Part shown: in pieces, positions 25,294 through 33,991 of the stretch
Position numbering within the stretch: position 1 is the first letter of the stretch
How the letters are laid out: every line of letters starts with the position of its first letter
Source of the DNA: Phycisphaerales bacterium
GTDB taxonomy: Bacteria; Planctomycetota; Phycisphaerae; Phycisphaerales; UBA1924
NCBI GenBank assembly: GCA_029260315.1
Contig: JAJDDM010000126.1
Span: forward strand, 1-64,000
Length of the DNA: 64,000 nucleotides
Direction: 5' to 3'
Notes under the pieces: model-generated
The model's database searches: none
Seen by the model: the letters and a program-made list of their open reading frames with translations, nothing else
What the model was told of the DNA's origin: nothing
Translations under genes and position numbers: made by a program

Positions 25294-26430
25294 ATGCGTG
25301 TCGCCGACCTGATCCACGCGATGGACCTGATCGCCCCGTTGCGCTACGCCGAGCCGTGGGATCGCGTCGGGCTGCACATCGGGCGTCCCGAGGCGGCGCT
25401 CGCCGGCGGAGTGCTGCTGACGATCGACCTGACCGAGCGCGTGCTCCGCGAGGCGATCGAGCGCGGCTCGCGCGCGATCGTCGCGTATCACGCCCCGATC
25501 TGGGATCCGATCAAGACCATCACCAGCACGACCAGCCGCGGGCGGATCCTGCTGGGCTGTGCCGAGGCGGGGATCAGTGTGTACACGCCGCACACGGCCC
25601 TCGACGCCGCGCCCGGGGGCGTGACCGACTGGTTCTGCGAGGGCCTGAGCGCCGGCGACGGTCGCATCGAGGGCGATTGCCGGGCGCTGACGCCATTGAT
25701 CGAGGACGAGAAACAGCGCGTCAAGATCGTCACGTTCGTGCCCGAGAAGGATCTCGAGCGGGTGCGCTCTGCCCTGGCGACCGCCGGTGCCGGGCGCATC
25801 GGCGACTACGAGGTCTGCTCGTTCAGCTCATCGGGCGAGGGCACGTTCCTGGCGGGAGATACGACCAACCCCGCCGTGGGCAGCGCCGGGCACTTCGAGA
25901 CCGTCGACGAGCGTCGGCTGGAGATGATCTGCAACAAGGGCGCCGTGGCCCTGGCGATCGAAACGCTCCGCCAGTTTCATCCCTACGAGGAGCCGGCGAT
26001 CGACATCTACGAGCTGCTCGGCACCCCGATGCGCAGCATCGGGACCGGGCGTCGCCTCGTGCTCGACCAGCCCGCGACGATGCGCGAGCTCGCCCAGCGC
26101 CTGCGCGGGTTTCTCGATCACGCGCGGATCAAGATCGCGCTGCCCGCGAATGACGAGCCGATCACGCACCTGGGCGTGGTGCCGGGCGCGGGCGAGAGCC
26201 TGCTGCCCGAGGCGATCCGCGAGGACTGCCAGGCGTTCATCACCGGCGAGATGCGTCATCACCAGGTCGTCGATGCGCTGCACGCGGGGCTCGCGGTCAT
26301 GCTCTGCGGGCATACCAACACCGAACGCGGCTACCTGCCTCGCCTCGCCGACCGCCTCCGCGAGGCGCTCGCGGGCGTCGAGATCGCGTGCAGCGAGGCG
26401 GATCGGGATCCGCTGAGAGAGGTGGAGTAG
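25294..26430 (+). CDS. NIF3-family dinuclear metal protein
   Basis: 378-aa member of the widespread NIF3/YbgI/YqfO family, which forms hexameric rings with a dimetal site; reported as GTP cyclohydrolase I-like in some bacteria, but the cellular role is unsettled. The metal-ligand segments are visible: AYHAPIWDPIKTI, YTPHTALDAAPGGVTDW, EMRHHQVVDAL and GHTNTERGYL. The central ~130 residues (about 125-235) form the insert typical of the longer YqfO-like members. A strong AGGAGG site lies 7-8 nt before the ATG. No operon partner: ispE is divergent and the next gene converges. Confidence 0.88.
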   Translation: MRVADLIHAMDLIAPLRYAEPWDRVGLHIGRPEAALAGGVLLTIDLTERVLREAIERGSRAIVAYHAPIWDPIKTITSTTSRGRILLGCAEAGISVYTPHTALDAAPGGVTDWFCEGLSAGDGRIEGDCRALTPLIEDEKQRVKIVTFVPEKDLERVRSALATAGAGRIGDYEVCSFSSSGEGTFLAGDTTNPAVGSAGHFETVDERRLEMICNKGAVALAIETLRQFHPYEEPAIDIYELLGTPMRSIGTGRRLVLDQPATMRELAQRLRGFLDHARIKIALPANDEPITHLGVVPGAGESLLPEAIREDCQAFITGEMRHHQVVDALHAGLAVMLCGHTNTERGYLPRLADRLREALAGVEIACSEADRDPLREVE

Positions 26431-26580
26431 AGAGGCTCAGCGAGAATCGGCAAGGGAGCGGTTCGAGCCGCATGCCGCGACGCAAGGCCGAGTTCGGGCG
26501 CTTCGGACTCGCTTGCTTGCTGTGCTTCGTCTTGCCGCCCCGTTCGCTCGTCCTCCGCCACGGAGTGGCGCTGCGATTCT

Positions 26581-26680
26581 GGCGAGGGGCGATAGCCCCT
26601 CGATTCTCGCGACGTGAGATTTCAGCCGCGGAGCGGCTGGGTTCCGTGTTGCCACTTCCGAGGGGCTATCGCCCCTCGCC
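26581..26680. repeat. Inverted repeat, 22-bp perfect arms (GGCGAGGGGC type)
   Basis: Left arm GGCGAGGGGCGATAGCCCCT.. (26581-26602) and right arm (26659-26680) are perfect reverse complements, and each arm is itself a near-palindrome around GATAGC. A small hairpin (CAGCCGCGGAGCGGCTG) sits between them. It lies in the 331-bp gap between the convergent NIF3 and LEA-2 genes; the remainder of that gap (26431-26580 and 26681-26761) shows nothing recognisable. Confidence 0.8.
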
Positions 26681-26761
26681 ATTTTCGCAGGCTGCTCGGC
26701 AGCAAGGGATCCGAGGCGCCTCAAGAGGTGCGGCCCAGCGATGATCTGCCCTATACCAGCT

Positions 26762-27253
26762 CTATTTGTTGCTCTGCTGATTCTCGATTTGCTGATCTCC
26801 GACCAGCGTCCCCGCATCGCGAAACGACACCGAGGGCCGACGCACGCCGTTGTCGTACATCGCGTCGGCAAGCGGCCCCGGCGCGACGTAGCTCACGCTG
26901 CCGCGCAGCACATAGCCGACGGGCTCGCCGGACAGCGCCATCGGCAGGCTCACCGGCAGCGTGAAAATGATCCGCCCCTGACTCGGCACGGTCACCTGCG
27001 GCGCGCGAGTCCCCGAGAACACCCGCTGCCCGCCCGCGTCCAGCGAGTACGAGACCTCCCGTAGCGGCAGCGGATCGGGCCCGTCGTTGCTCGCCTCGAT
27101 GTCGAACTCGACGACCGCGGCGCTTGCCGTTTGCTGCACGACACGCGCATCGGCGACGCGCAGCGCCGGCGATTCGGTCAATGCGCACCCGCCAGGGAGA
27201 ATGGCGAGCCCAAGCCCGATAACCGCAGAGACGCCGCGCGCAGAGCCGATCAT
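26762..27253 (-). CDS. LEA type 2 (WHy-like) lipoprotein
   Basis: 163-aa exported protein. The signal peptide ends in LPGGC, a lipobox, so it is probably membrane-anchored. The mature part follows the LEA-2/WHy pattern: VVEFDIEASNDGPDPLPLREVSYSL..., GQRVFSGTRAPQVTVPSQGRIIFTLPVSL, then YVLRGSVSYVAPG. This immunoglobulin-like fold occurs in plant desiccation proteins and in many bacteria; its bacterial role is not well defined. The reading is by eye, with a good fit to the spacing of the family. It lies just upstream, on the same strand, of the DUF5658 gene, although that gene is on the far side of it in transcription order from 27764. Confidence 0.65.
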   Translation of the reverse strand: MIGSARGVSAVIGLGLAILPGGCALTESPALRVADARVVQQTASAAVVEFDIEASNDGPDPLPLREVSYSLDAGGQRVFSGTRAPQVTVPSQGRIIFTLPVSLPMALSGEPVGYVLRGSVSYVAPGPLADAMYDNGVRRPSVSFRDAGTLVGDQQIENQQSNK

Positions 27254-27296
27254 GGTGCAGAGGATACCACGCTCAGGTGGGTCTCACTCGCCGAGG

Positions 27297-27764
27297 CTAT
27301 TCGGGGGTCATGGCGAGCCACTGCCCGCCGGGCATCTCGCGGGCGAAGTCGAGATAGGGCGTCAACTCGCTCGCCGAGTCGATATAGCGGAGCCAGTGGA
27401 TCGTGAGAGCCACGAGCACCAGGCAGGCAATCCAGGCCCCGACCTCGGCGACCCGCGCCCGCCTGCCGAGAAAGACCACCATGCACGCCCCACCCACGAT
27501 GCCGAGCTTCCAGAGCGTCAGGAGCGTCGGCGAGCCGTGGGCCATGACTTTGCGGGCCAGCGGATTGAGTTCCACCATCCCCACGCCCTGGACGTATGTA
27601 AGGGTGAGCAGGAGGTCGAACACGCTCATGGTGAAGATGGCGACAAGCAGAATCACGATTCGGCGGGTCCGTGGCTCAGAGCGACGGACCCATGCCAGGA
27701 AGTCGCTTGCCCGCTGGCGGAGGCGGCCGATGACACGCTGGGCTGGATCTCCCGCCTTCTCCAT
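27297..27764 (-). CDS. DUF5658-like membrane protein
   Basis: 155-aa protein with about four hydrophobic segments (residues 36-60, 78-97, 107-125 and a weaker one). The segment FDLLLTLTYVQGVGMVELNPLARKVM is the feature that recalls DUF5658, a small planctomycete/proteobacterial membrane family of unknown function with a conserved E-x-NP motif. A basic N-terminus before the first helix suggests a cytoplasmic N-terminus. It runs into the LEA-2 lipoprotein gene 43 bp downstream and may share its transcript. It is divergent from the giant PQQ-repeat gene, separated by 132 bp. Confidence 0.6.
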   Translation of the reverse strand: MEKAGDPAQRVIGRLRQRASDFLAWVRRSEPRTRRIVILLVAIFTMSVFDLLLTLTYVQGVGMVELNPLARKVMAHGSPTLLTLWKLGIVGGACMVVFLGRRARVAEVGAWIACLVLVALTIHWLRYIDSASELTPYLDFAREMPGGQWLAMTPE

Positions 27765-27896
27765 AGGCTCTCAGGTCGGCCGGTGGAGCAGCGGGCTTTC
27801 TGGGATAGGCGCGGGCAAGCCGTCGCCGGCGGGGCGAGCGGGAGGCCCGGAGCGCATGGGCGATCTGGTCCGGTCCGAGTGCGCGGGAAGGACACG

Positions 27897-30800
27897 ATGA
27901 GGCATTTGCGACAGAACCGTCCGATATTGCTCGCGGCATTCTGGGCGCTCTTGTGCGCCAACGCCGCGTTCGGGCAGCGCCCGGCGGAGAACCCGGTGTA
28001 TGTGGACGACGCCCCGCTCGCCGAGGAGGCGATGGCGCTGATCCCGGGCTTGGTGGACTCGGGCAACCACGCCGAGGCGATCCGGGTGCTCCAGCGGATG
28101 CTGGATGAGTCGGGCGAGCGGCTGATCCCGCTCGCGAGCGATGGCGAGCGGTTCACGAGCGTTCGGGCGCGGGTTCACGCGAAGCTGCTCGCAGACGCGG
28201 CTCTGCTCGAGCGGTATCGCCAGTCCCAGAACCCCCTGGCCCAGCGGATGCTGGCGGAGGGCTCGTTCGAGGGCGTCGAGCGGACCCGCCTGCTGACAGC
28301 CAGCGGCTACGAGGCGGCGCTGCGGGTCGCCCAGCGCCTGCTGGAGCGGGGCGATTTCGAGGGGGCGCGTCTGGTCGCGACGCAGTTGCTGACCCATCCG
28401 GATCGCGGCGAGGGGCCCGACGAGGTGGGCGAACTGTTGACAACGATCGCGCGATACCTCGATCGCGAGGCGGTCTGGCTCCAGGCCGAGGCGGCCCGGG
28501 GCGAGGCGGTCGAGCGCGAGCCGATTCAGCCACCGGCGATCGTCGTCGAGCCCAAGCGCACGCCAATGGCACAAGTGGAGGCTGTCGACCTGAACGAGAT
28601 GGTCGCCAGCCCGCTGCACTCGACGGACTTGCCGGGGCTGACGAGCGACCCGAGCGACGGGGGGATCAACTTCGACGCGTTCAGCCCGTGGGCGATGCCG
28701 CTGGTGACCGCCGACGAACTGATCGTCAACGACGGGGGCGCGATCACGAGCTGGGACCGCTTCACGTTCGAGCGGCGCTGGTCGGCCCGCCCGCCGGGGT
28801 ATGAGTATCCGAACCGCATCCCGGGCTATCGCCCCGGTCGGCGCGGGCGGAGCGAACTGCAGATGCAGGACGTCTCGACGGTCGATGCGCGCGGCGATCT
28901 GGTCGCGGGGATCACCGGCTGGGTCGTGACCTACGGGCGCGGCGGGGTCGCGCAGCGCCACGGCGACCCGCGCCTGCACGTCATCGAACGCGACACCGGC
29001 AGGGTCCTGTGGTCGTGGTGGCCCGTGCTGCACGATCTGGACATGGCCCAGGCGATCCTCGTCGGACGACCGGTCTTCGTGGGCGATCTGGTGCTCGTCC
29101 AGGCCCGCAAGCAGGTCGCGGCGAGGCGGAGCCTCGGAACGTACCTGTACGCGCTGCACGCGCGCAGCGGCGAGGTCGTGTGGTCGCGTCTGGTCGGCTC
29201 CAGCGGCTCGCTGCCGTACCAGTCGCAGGCGGGGCTCATCAGCCCCGATCTGCTGGTCCACGAGGGCGTTGCGTACATCTCCAGCGAGATCGGCGTGATC
29301 GCCGCGATCGAGGCGTGGTCGGGCAGGTTCGTCTGGGCGCGCGTGCGCGCGGGGGCGACCTTTGGCGGATATGACCCAGCGCCGGCGCACGCGCTGTGCC
29401 CGCCGGTGATGGCCGACGAGGGCCTGTTCGTGCTCAGCGCCGATCGCACCGACGTGCTGCGCATGGATCCGGGGGATGGCGCGATCCTGGGTGAGCGCAG
29501 CGCCGATCGCCTGGGTCGCCCGCGGTATCTGCTCGCGGTCGACGGCATGCTCGCGGCGGTCGGGGACGATCAGCTCACGGTCACGCCGATGGAGAACTTC
29601 GAGACCGCCACCGTGCGGCTTGTGCTCTATCCCTCGGACCAACAGCCCGCGGGGCGGGTCGTCGCGGCGGGCGATCGCCTGCTGGCGCCGGTCGAGGGCG
29701 GGCTGTTCGAGATCGTGGCGCGCGACCCGGATCGCACGCGCCTGCTCTCGCTGCGGGCCTCGGGGCTGGTGACGCCGACGAACGGGCAGCTCGTGGTCTC
29801 GGACTCGTCGGCCGTGCATGGCTACCTGGTCTGGAGCACCGCCGAGCGCGTGCTGAGCGAGCGGATGGACGCGGACCCCGACGACCCGACGCCGGCGATG
29901 ACGTTCGCGCAGCTCAGCGTGCAAGCGGGCCGCCCCGAGCGGCTGGTGGAGGCGCTGGAGCGGGCGCTGGCGGCGATCGAGCGTCAGGGCTCGGGCGATC
30001 TGGCGGGGGCGTATCGCGATCGCCTGTTCGAGCTGATCCTCGCGATGATCCGCGAGAACTCGTTCGAGGTCGCGATGATGGATGAGCTGGTCGGCCTGCT
30101 CGAGGCGTCGGCGGATGCGCCGGCGCAGCGCGTGGCGCACCTGATCGAGCTTGGGACCCATCGCGATCGCCAGGGGCGGGCGCGCGAGGCGATCGACGCC
30201 TACCAGCGGATCCTGCTCGACGACGAGCTCGGCTCTGCGACATGGCCCGGGCCGCGGTTGAGCGTGCGGGCGGATCTGGAGGCCGCCCGCCGATTGCGCG
30301 GCGTGCTGGCGCGCAACGGGCACGAACTGTATCAGCGGTACGAGACGCTCGCCAGCAGCGAGCTGCGGGCGCTCGGCGCGGACGCGACTCCGGCGGCGCT
30401 CGAGCAGTTCGCCAGGCGCTACCCGGCTTCGGGTGCGGCAACCGAGGCGTGGCTCGGCGCGGCGGATCGCTACGGCGCGCGGGGCGAGGGCCACCAGGCG
30501 GTGCGGGCCCTGCGGCTGGGGCTCCAGAGCGGCTCGCCCGACGGCTCGGCCCGCGCCGAGCTCTCCGGGAGGCTGCTCAACTCGCTGGTCGAGCAGGAGC
30601 GTTGGGGCGAGGTCGCGGGTGCGCTGCGCGCGCTCGACGACGCCGCGAGCCCGACCAATCGGGGGGTCGCGGTCGATCTGGCGATCATCCGGCGGACGGT
30701 CGAGCGACAGCTCCGGGAGCGCCGCGCCGTGGCAAGCGTCGGTGCGCCCGACGCCGAGGGGCTGCTCTTCGTCGAGTCGTGGACGCTCGCGCGACCGGCG

Positions 30801-32045
30801 CTGAAGAGCGACTGGGCGCACGTCGGCTACGCGGCCATCGAGCAGCGCCGCGACGATCGCGTGCGCGTGGGTGCGATGCAGAGAGAGGGCGAGATCCGCT
30901 GGGAGCGGGATCTCGCGCCGGGGGCTCGGATCGTGCGCGCCGATCCGCACGCCATGCTCGTGCTCGAGAACATCGACGACGCGACGCGGATCGCGAAGCT
31001 CGATGCGATCAGCGGCGAGACGGTCTGGACCAGCGAGCCGCTCGACCTGCGCCATCCCGGCGATGAGATCGAGTTCAACACGCCGATGGATGGGCCCGTG
31101 CGTGCCAGCGAGCTGATCGCCGTGGGCGATGCGCACACGCTCGTGCTCGGCACACGCGGCGGGCGGGCGGTGGGCATCGATCTGGGCGACGGGCGCAAGC
31201 TGTGGACCTCGCAGATGCCGATCCGGCGGGTGCACGACATGGCGATCGGCGCGGGGATCGTCGCCGTGGGCGGCGCGGTCGAGCCCGCCGACGCCACCTG
31301 GCCCTTCCTCGACGCCAGCACGCCGATGATCGCGGCGCTGGACGCGCGCAGCGGGCAGGCGATGTACACGGCGCTCGGCGAGGCGGGGGGCATCCAGAGC
31401 GAGGTCCGCTGGCTGCGCGTCGCGATGGGCGGGCGCGTCGTCGCGGGCGTGGGCGACGGCGTGCTGTCTGCCGACCCGCTCGCGGGCGAACTCGCCTGGC
31501 TCAACGACGAGCAATCGCTGCGGGGCAGCCTGGACGCGTGGATCGTCGATGGCGGTGGCGGGCGGGCGCTGGTGTTGAGCGCCAGCCGCGACCTGTGGAG
31601 CGTGGCGCTGGAGAGCGGCAGGACCGATCCCGCGCCGCTGCCGACGCGCAGCACGACGTACACCAAGTCGCGGATCGAGGTCGCGGCTCTTGATGGATTG
31701 CCCAATGACGGACGAGCCGGCGGGCTCGTGGTCTCTTCGGCGCGCGGCGCTGTGGTGCTCGACGCGGACGATGTCGTCGTAGGCGCGGACGCGATCCCGG
31801 CGCAGGACACGCTTCTCCCCGCGCTCGTCGGCTCGGGCGCGCTGCTGACCATCGACACCGCGGCGACCCCCAGCGGGCGCGAATACCCGCTCTACGCGCT
31901 GGACTTCACGGGCAAGCTCATCGCCAAGCCGATCGGCGTCGTGCTCAACCAGGCGATCGGGCCCGAGGCGATCGGGCTGCTCGATGGCGAAGTGCTGATC
32001 TCGACCGGCGCGGGGATCGTCGTCGTGCCGGCGCCGGCGCAGTGA
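27897..32045 (+). CDS. Giant secreted PQQ-like beta-propeller protein
   Basis: 1382-aa exported protein. A signal peptide (RPILLAAFWALLCANAAFGQ) supports the ATG at 27897; the 1652-aa track version runs back through the divergent DUF5658 gene. Three parts can be seen: an N-terminal helical, TPR-like region (about 30-200) with paired ALL/AEEAM helices; a first WD/PQQ-like propeller (about 240-650) with blades such as RDTGRVLWSWWPV, RSGEVVWSRLVG, IEAWSGRFVWARV; a second helical region (about 670-960); and a second propeller (about 980-1382) with SGETVWTSEPL and GDGRKLWTSQM. Such repeats occur in BamB and in quinoprotein scaffolds. No catalytic motif is visible, so a binding or scaffold role is more likely than an enzyme. 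Confidence 0.75.
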   Translation: MRHLRQNRPILLAAFWALLCANAAFGQRPAENPVYVDDAPLAEEAMALIPGLVDSGNHAEAIRVLQRMLDESGERLIPLASDGERFTSVRARVHAKLLADAALLERYRQSQNPLAQRMLAEGSFEGVERTRLLTASGYEAALRVAQRLLERGDFEGARLVATQLLTHPDRGEGPDEVGELLTTIARYLDREAVWLQAEAARGEAVEREPIQPPAIVVEPKRTPMAQVEAVDLNEMVASPLHSTDLPGLTSDPSDGGINFDAFSPWAMPLVTADELIVNDGGAITSWDRFTFERRWSARPPGYEYPNRIPGYRPGRRGRSELQMQDVSTVDARGDLVAGITGWVVTYGRGGVAQRHGDPRLHVIERDTGRVLWSWWPVLHDLDMAQAILVGRPVFVGDLVLVQARKQVAARRSLGTYLYALHARSGEVVWSRLVGSSGSLPYQSQAGLISPDLLVHEGVAYISSEIGVIAAIEAWSGRFVWARVRAGATFGGYDPAPAHALCPPVMADEGLFVLSADRTDVLRMDPGDGAILGERSADRLGRPRYLLAVDGMLAAVGDDQLTVTPMENFETATVRLVLYPSDQQPAGRVVAAGDRLLAPVEGGLFEIVARDPDRTRLLSLRASGLVTPTNGQLVVSDSSAVHGYLVWSTAERVLSERMDADPDDPTPAMTFAQLSVQAGRPERLVEALERALAAIERQGSGDLAGAYRDRLFELILAMIRENSFEVAMMDELVGLLEASADAPAQRVAHLIELGTHRDRQGRAREAIDAYQRILLDDELGSATWPGPRLSVRADLEAARRLRGVLARNGHELYQRYETLASSELRALGADATPAALEQFARRYPASGAATEAWLGAADRYGARGEGHQAVRALRLGLQSGSPDGSARAELSGRLLNSLVEQERWGEVAGALRALDDAASPTNRGVAVDLAIIRRTVERQLRERRAVASVGAPDAEGLLFVESWTLARPALKSDWAHVGYAAIEQRRDDRVRVGAMQREGEIRWERDLAPGARIVRADPHAMLVLENIDDATRIAKLDAISGETVWTSEPLDLRHPGDEIEFNTPMDGPVRASELIAVGDAHTLVLGTRGGRAVGIDLGDGRKLWTSQMPIRRVHDMAIGAGIVAVGGAVEPADATWPFLDASTPMIAALDARSGQAMYTALGEAGGIQSEVRWLRVAMGGRVVAGVGDGVLSADPLAGELAWLNDEQSLRGSLDAWIVDGGGGRALVLSASRDLWSVALESGRTDPAPLPTRSTTYTKSRIEVAALDGLPNDGRAGGLVVSSARGAVVLDADDVVVGADAIPAQDTLLPALVGSGALLTIDTAATPSGREYPLYALDFTGKLIAKPIGVVLNQAIGPEAIGLLDGEVLISTGAGIVVVPAPAQ

Positions 32046-32060
32046 TGCGCCGGTCCATCG

Positions 32061-32193
32061 GAGCCGCGTGCGTGAGCACGCGGACCGAGATCGCTCGCCC
32101 GGCGAAGACGCCCGACCCCGCGGGATCTCGGCCTCATTCCGAGACCTCGTTCCATTCCTGAGCGCAAGGCTCGCGTGCTCACGCACGCGGCTC
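32061..32193. repeat. Inverted repeat, 22-bp perfect arms (GAGCCGCGTGCGTGAGC type)
   Basis: Left arm GAGCCGCGTGCGTGAGCACG.. (32061-32082) and right arm (32172-32193) are perfect reverse complements. A second inverted pair, CCGAGATC / GATCTCGG, lies between them. It occupies nearly the whole 173-bp gap between the convergent PQQ-propeller and rpiB genes. Confidence 0.8.
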
Positions 32194-32218
32194 TGATCCA
32201 ACTCATGCGCAAGTTGCG

Positions 32219-32683
32219 CTATTCGCTGACGGTCGACGGCTGCTCGCCGCGCTCGATGGCCTCCATCTTGCGGATGCGCCGCGCGTGCCGCCCGCCCTCG
32301 AAGGGCGTGCGCAGGAAGGCGCTGACGATCTTCTCGATCAGGCGCTGGCCGAGCAGGTCGCCCGAGAGGCAGACGACGTTGGCGTCGTTGTGGCTGCGGC
32401 TGAGCTCGGCGGTGAGTTCATCCTGCACGACCGCGGCGCGGACGCCCCGGATCTTGTTGGCGGCGATCGACATGCCGATGCCCGTGCCGCAGATCAGGAT
32501 GCCACGTTCGACCTCGCCCGAAGCGACGAGGTTTCCGACCTCGTACGCCGCCTCGGGATAGTCGCTGGGCTTGTCGTCGCAGAGGCGGACGAGCTTGGCG
32601 TCGTGCCCCTCGCGGGCGAGCACGGTCTGGATGGCGCGGGCCGCGGTGGCCCCACGATGGTCGGCGCTGATGGCGATCTTCAT
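32219..32683 (-). CDS. rpiB: Ribose-5-phosphate isomerase B
   Basis: 154-aa RpiB/LacAB-family isomerase that interconverts ribose 5-phosphate and ribulose 5-phosphate in the pentose phosphate route. N-terminal MKIAISADHRGATAA, then SDYPEAAYEVGNLVASGEVERGILICGTGIGMSIAANKI, which contains the catalytic Cys and the anion-binding GTGIGMSIAANK loop, then SRSHNDANVVCLSG. The ATG overlaps the stop of the upstream Sua5/phosphatase fusion by 4 bp (ATGA). That order matches the ywlC-ywlE-rpiB neighbourhood known in Bacillus. The longer track ORF at 32219-33793 is rpiB plus an out-of-frame extension. Confidence 0.93.
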   Translation of the reverse strand: MKIAISADHRGATAARAIQTVLAREGHDAKLVRLCDDKPSDYPEAAYEVGNLVASGEVERGILICGTGIGMSIAANKIRGVRAAVVQDELTAELSRSHNDANVVCLSGDLLGQRLIEKIVSAFLRTPFEGGRHARRIRKMEAIERGEQPSTVSE

Positions 32684-33633
32684 GGGTCCAGCTCCTTCAG
32701 ACGCCCCTCGATGGCCTCTTTGATCCGCGCGGCGCACTCGCGATACTCGCGCAGCGGGCCGCCGATGGGATCGGGGATATCGCCCGCGACGTCCAAGCGC
32801 TCGGCGGGGGCGAACGGATCCATCGACAGCACGCCCCGCAGATGGGTGTCGGTCATCGTATAGATCGCGTCGGCCCCGGCAAGCTGGGAGAGGCTGAGGG
32901 CACGCGATCGATGGGTCTCCATCTCGTAGCCCATCTCCCGCAGGGCCTCGATCGCCTGCGGCGTCGCGGGCGAGCCCTCGCCCGCGTGAAGCCCGGCACT
33001 CAAAATCTCGGTCTCCAGCGGCTCGGCCTCCTTGGAGACCCGGGATCGCGCGATCGCCTCGGCCATCGGGCTCCGGCAGGTGTTGCCCGTGCAGACGAAC
33101 ACGATCCGACGCCGAAGCCTCTCCCGGATCGCCTTCTCGCCGATCGCGCCGACCCGCACGATCTCCGGCGACGGGCTGGCGTTGAGGCGCACAACCGTCG
33201 GCTCGACGCCCTCGCGGATCGGGCCCTCGTCGATCGCAAGCGTGGCGTCTTGGAGCGGGGCGATCGACTCGGGCGTGATCGCCGAGTCGTTCGCGACGCC
33301 GAGGTCCGCCAGCGGGTATCCGACGATCGGGCCGCGTGCGCCCTCGACGACTCTGGCCAGCAGCGACAGCTCGCTGACGCGCACGGCGTACACGCCGTCG
33401 CGATCGAAGACGCCGGCGGGCTGGCTGGCGCTGGAACTCGGAGGCAAGATGAGATGGAAGACAACGGGCCCGGGAGCGAGCCGGCGGATGGCCCGCCGAT
33501 CGATCCGGGCGGGGGGTGAGAGTGCCTCGATGATCCGCCGGGGCGACGGCGCGAACCAGGTGCCGGGGGCTTCGGTGGTCCGTGCGTCGCGGAGCCTTGC
33601 CACCGCGTCGGGATCGTCGGCCCGCGCGTACAC
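32680..33633 (-). CDS. YrdC/Sua5-like domain fused to YwlE-type low-MW phosphatase, 5' end unclear
   Basis: 317 aa as annotated. The C-terminal ~145 residues are a low-molecular-weight phosphatase: P-loop IVFVCTGNTCRSPMAEA and acid loop DIPDPIGG. The CTGNTCRSP form, with Thr in the loop, matches the protein-arginine phosphatase YwlE; the residue after DP is Ile rather than Phe. The N-terminal part resembles YrdC/Sua5, which makes threonylcarbamoyl-AMP for tRNA. Its first strand is encoded upstream of the only available start (GTG 33633): the frame continues for ~52 more codons (DVAEAIRRLDAGDLVILASESSYGVY) to a stop at 33790 without ATG, GTG or TTG. An ATG at 33793 is in another frame, so a frameshift or odd start is likely. 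The usual KxR motif of Sua5 is not seen, so that domain may be inactive. Confidence 0.7.
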   Translation of the reverse strand: MYARADDPDAVARLRDARTTEAPGTWFAPSPRRIIEALSPPARIDRRAIRRLAPGPVVFHLILPPSSSASQPAGVFDRDGVYAVRVSELSLLARVVEGARGPIVGYPLADLGVANDSAITPESIAPLQDATLAIDEGPIREGVEPTVVRLNASPSPEIVRVGAIGEKAIRERLRRRIVFVCTGNTCRSPMAEAIARSRVSKEAEPLETEILSAGLHAGEGSPATPQAIEALREMGYEMETHRSRALSLSQLAGADAIYTMTDTHLRGVLSMDPFAPAERLDVAGDIPDPIGGPLREYRECAARIKEAIEGRLKELDP

Positions 33634-33991
33634 GCCGTAGCTCGATTCGCTGGCGAGGATGACAAGGTCGCCGGCGTCGAGTCGGCGGATCGCCTCGGCG
33701 ACATCCTCGGACTCCGTCTGCGGAGCGTGCTGGCGAAGGATGGCGGATCGGGTTGCGATACGGGAGTATCCCGCGAATCGGGAGAATGTTCAAATGGGCG
33801 TGTTTGTACGGTTTTTAGTTGGTTGCCCGAACCGTGACTGACCTGAAGGTGGCTTGGGCGTCCGTATACTGTCGTCGGCGGATTTGGTGGAAACACCGGC
33901 GCGCGGGGCGACGAATGGACAGTCGCGGGCCGTTCTGGCCCCGGTTGGGCGCCCGATCGGGTCGCCGGTGGGATTGCATGGGGAGCACGTC

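Noticed and set aside
27087-27896. 270-codon N-terminal extension of the PQQ-propeller ORF
   Set aside because: It crosses the DUF5658 and part of the LEA-2 gene on the other strand, and a signal peptide begins exactly at the ATG at 27897.
27771-32201. 1476-aa minus-strand ORF
   Set aside because: Antisense shadow of the PQQ-propeller gene in a GC-rich region; composition is Arg/His/Pro/Ala with no recognisable domain.
32684-33793. 524-aa ORF starting at 33793 in the rpiB frame
   Set aside because: Only the last 154 codons (rpiB) are real; the rest is out of frame with the phosphatase fusion, although its ATG may be used if a frameshift exists.
33865-33870. TATACT as -10 box for the pseudopilin gene
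   Set aside because: No acceptable -35 hexamer at 16-18 bases upstream; promoter rules for this phylum are not established enough to support it.
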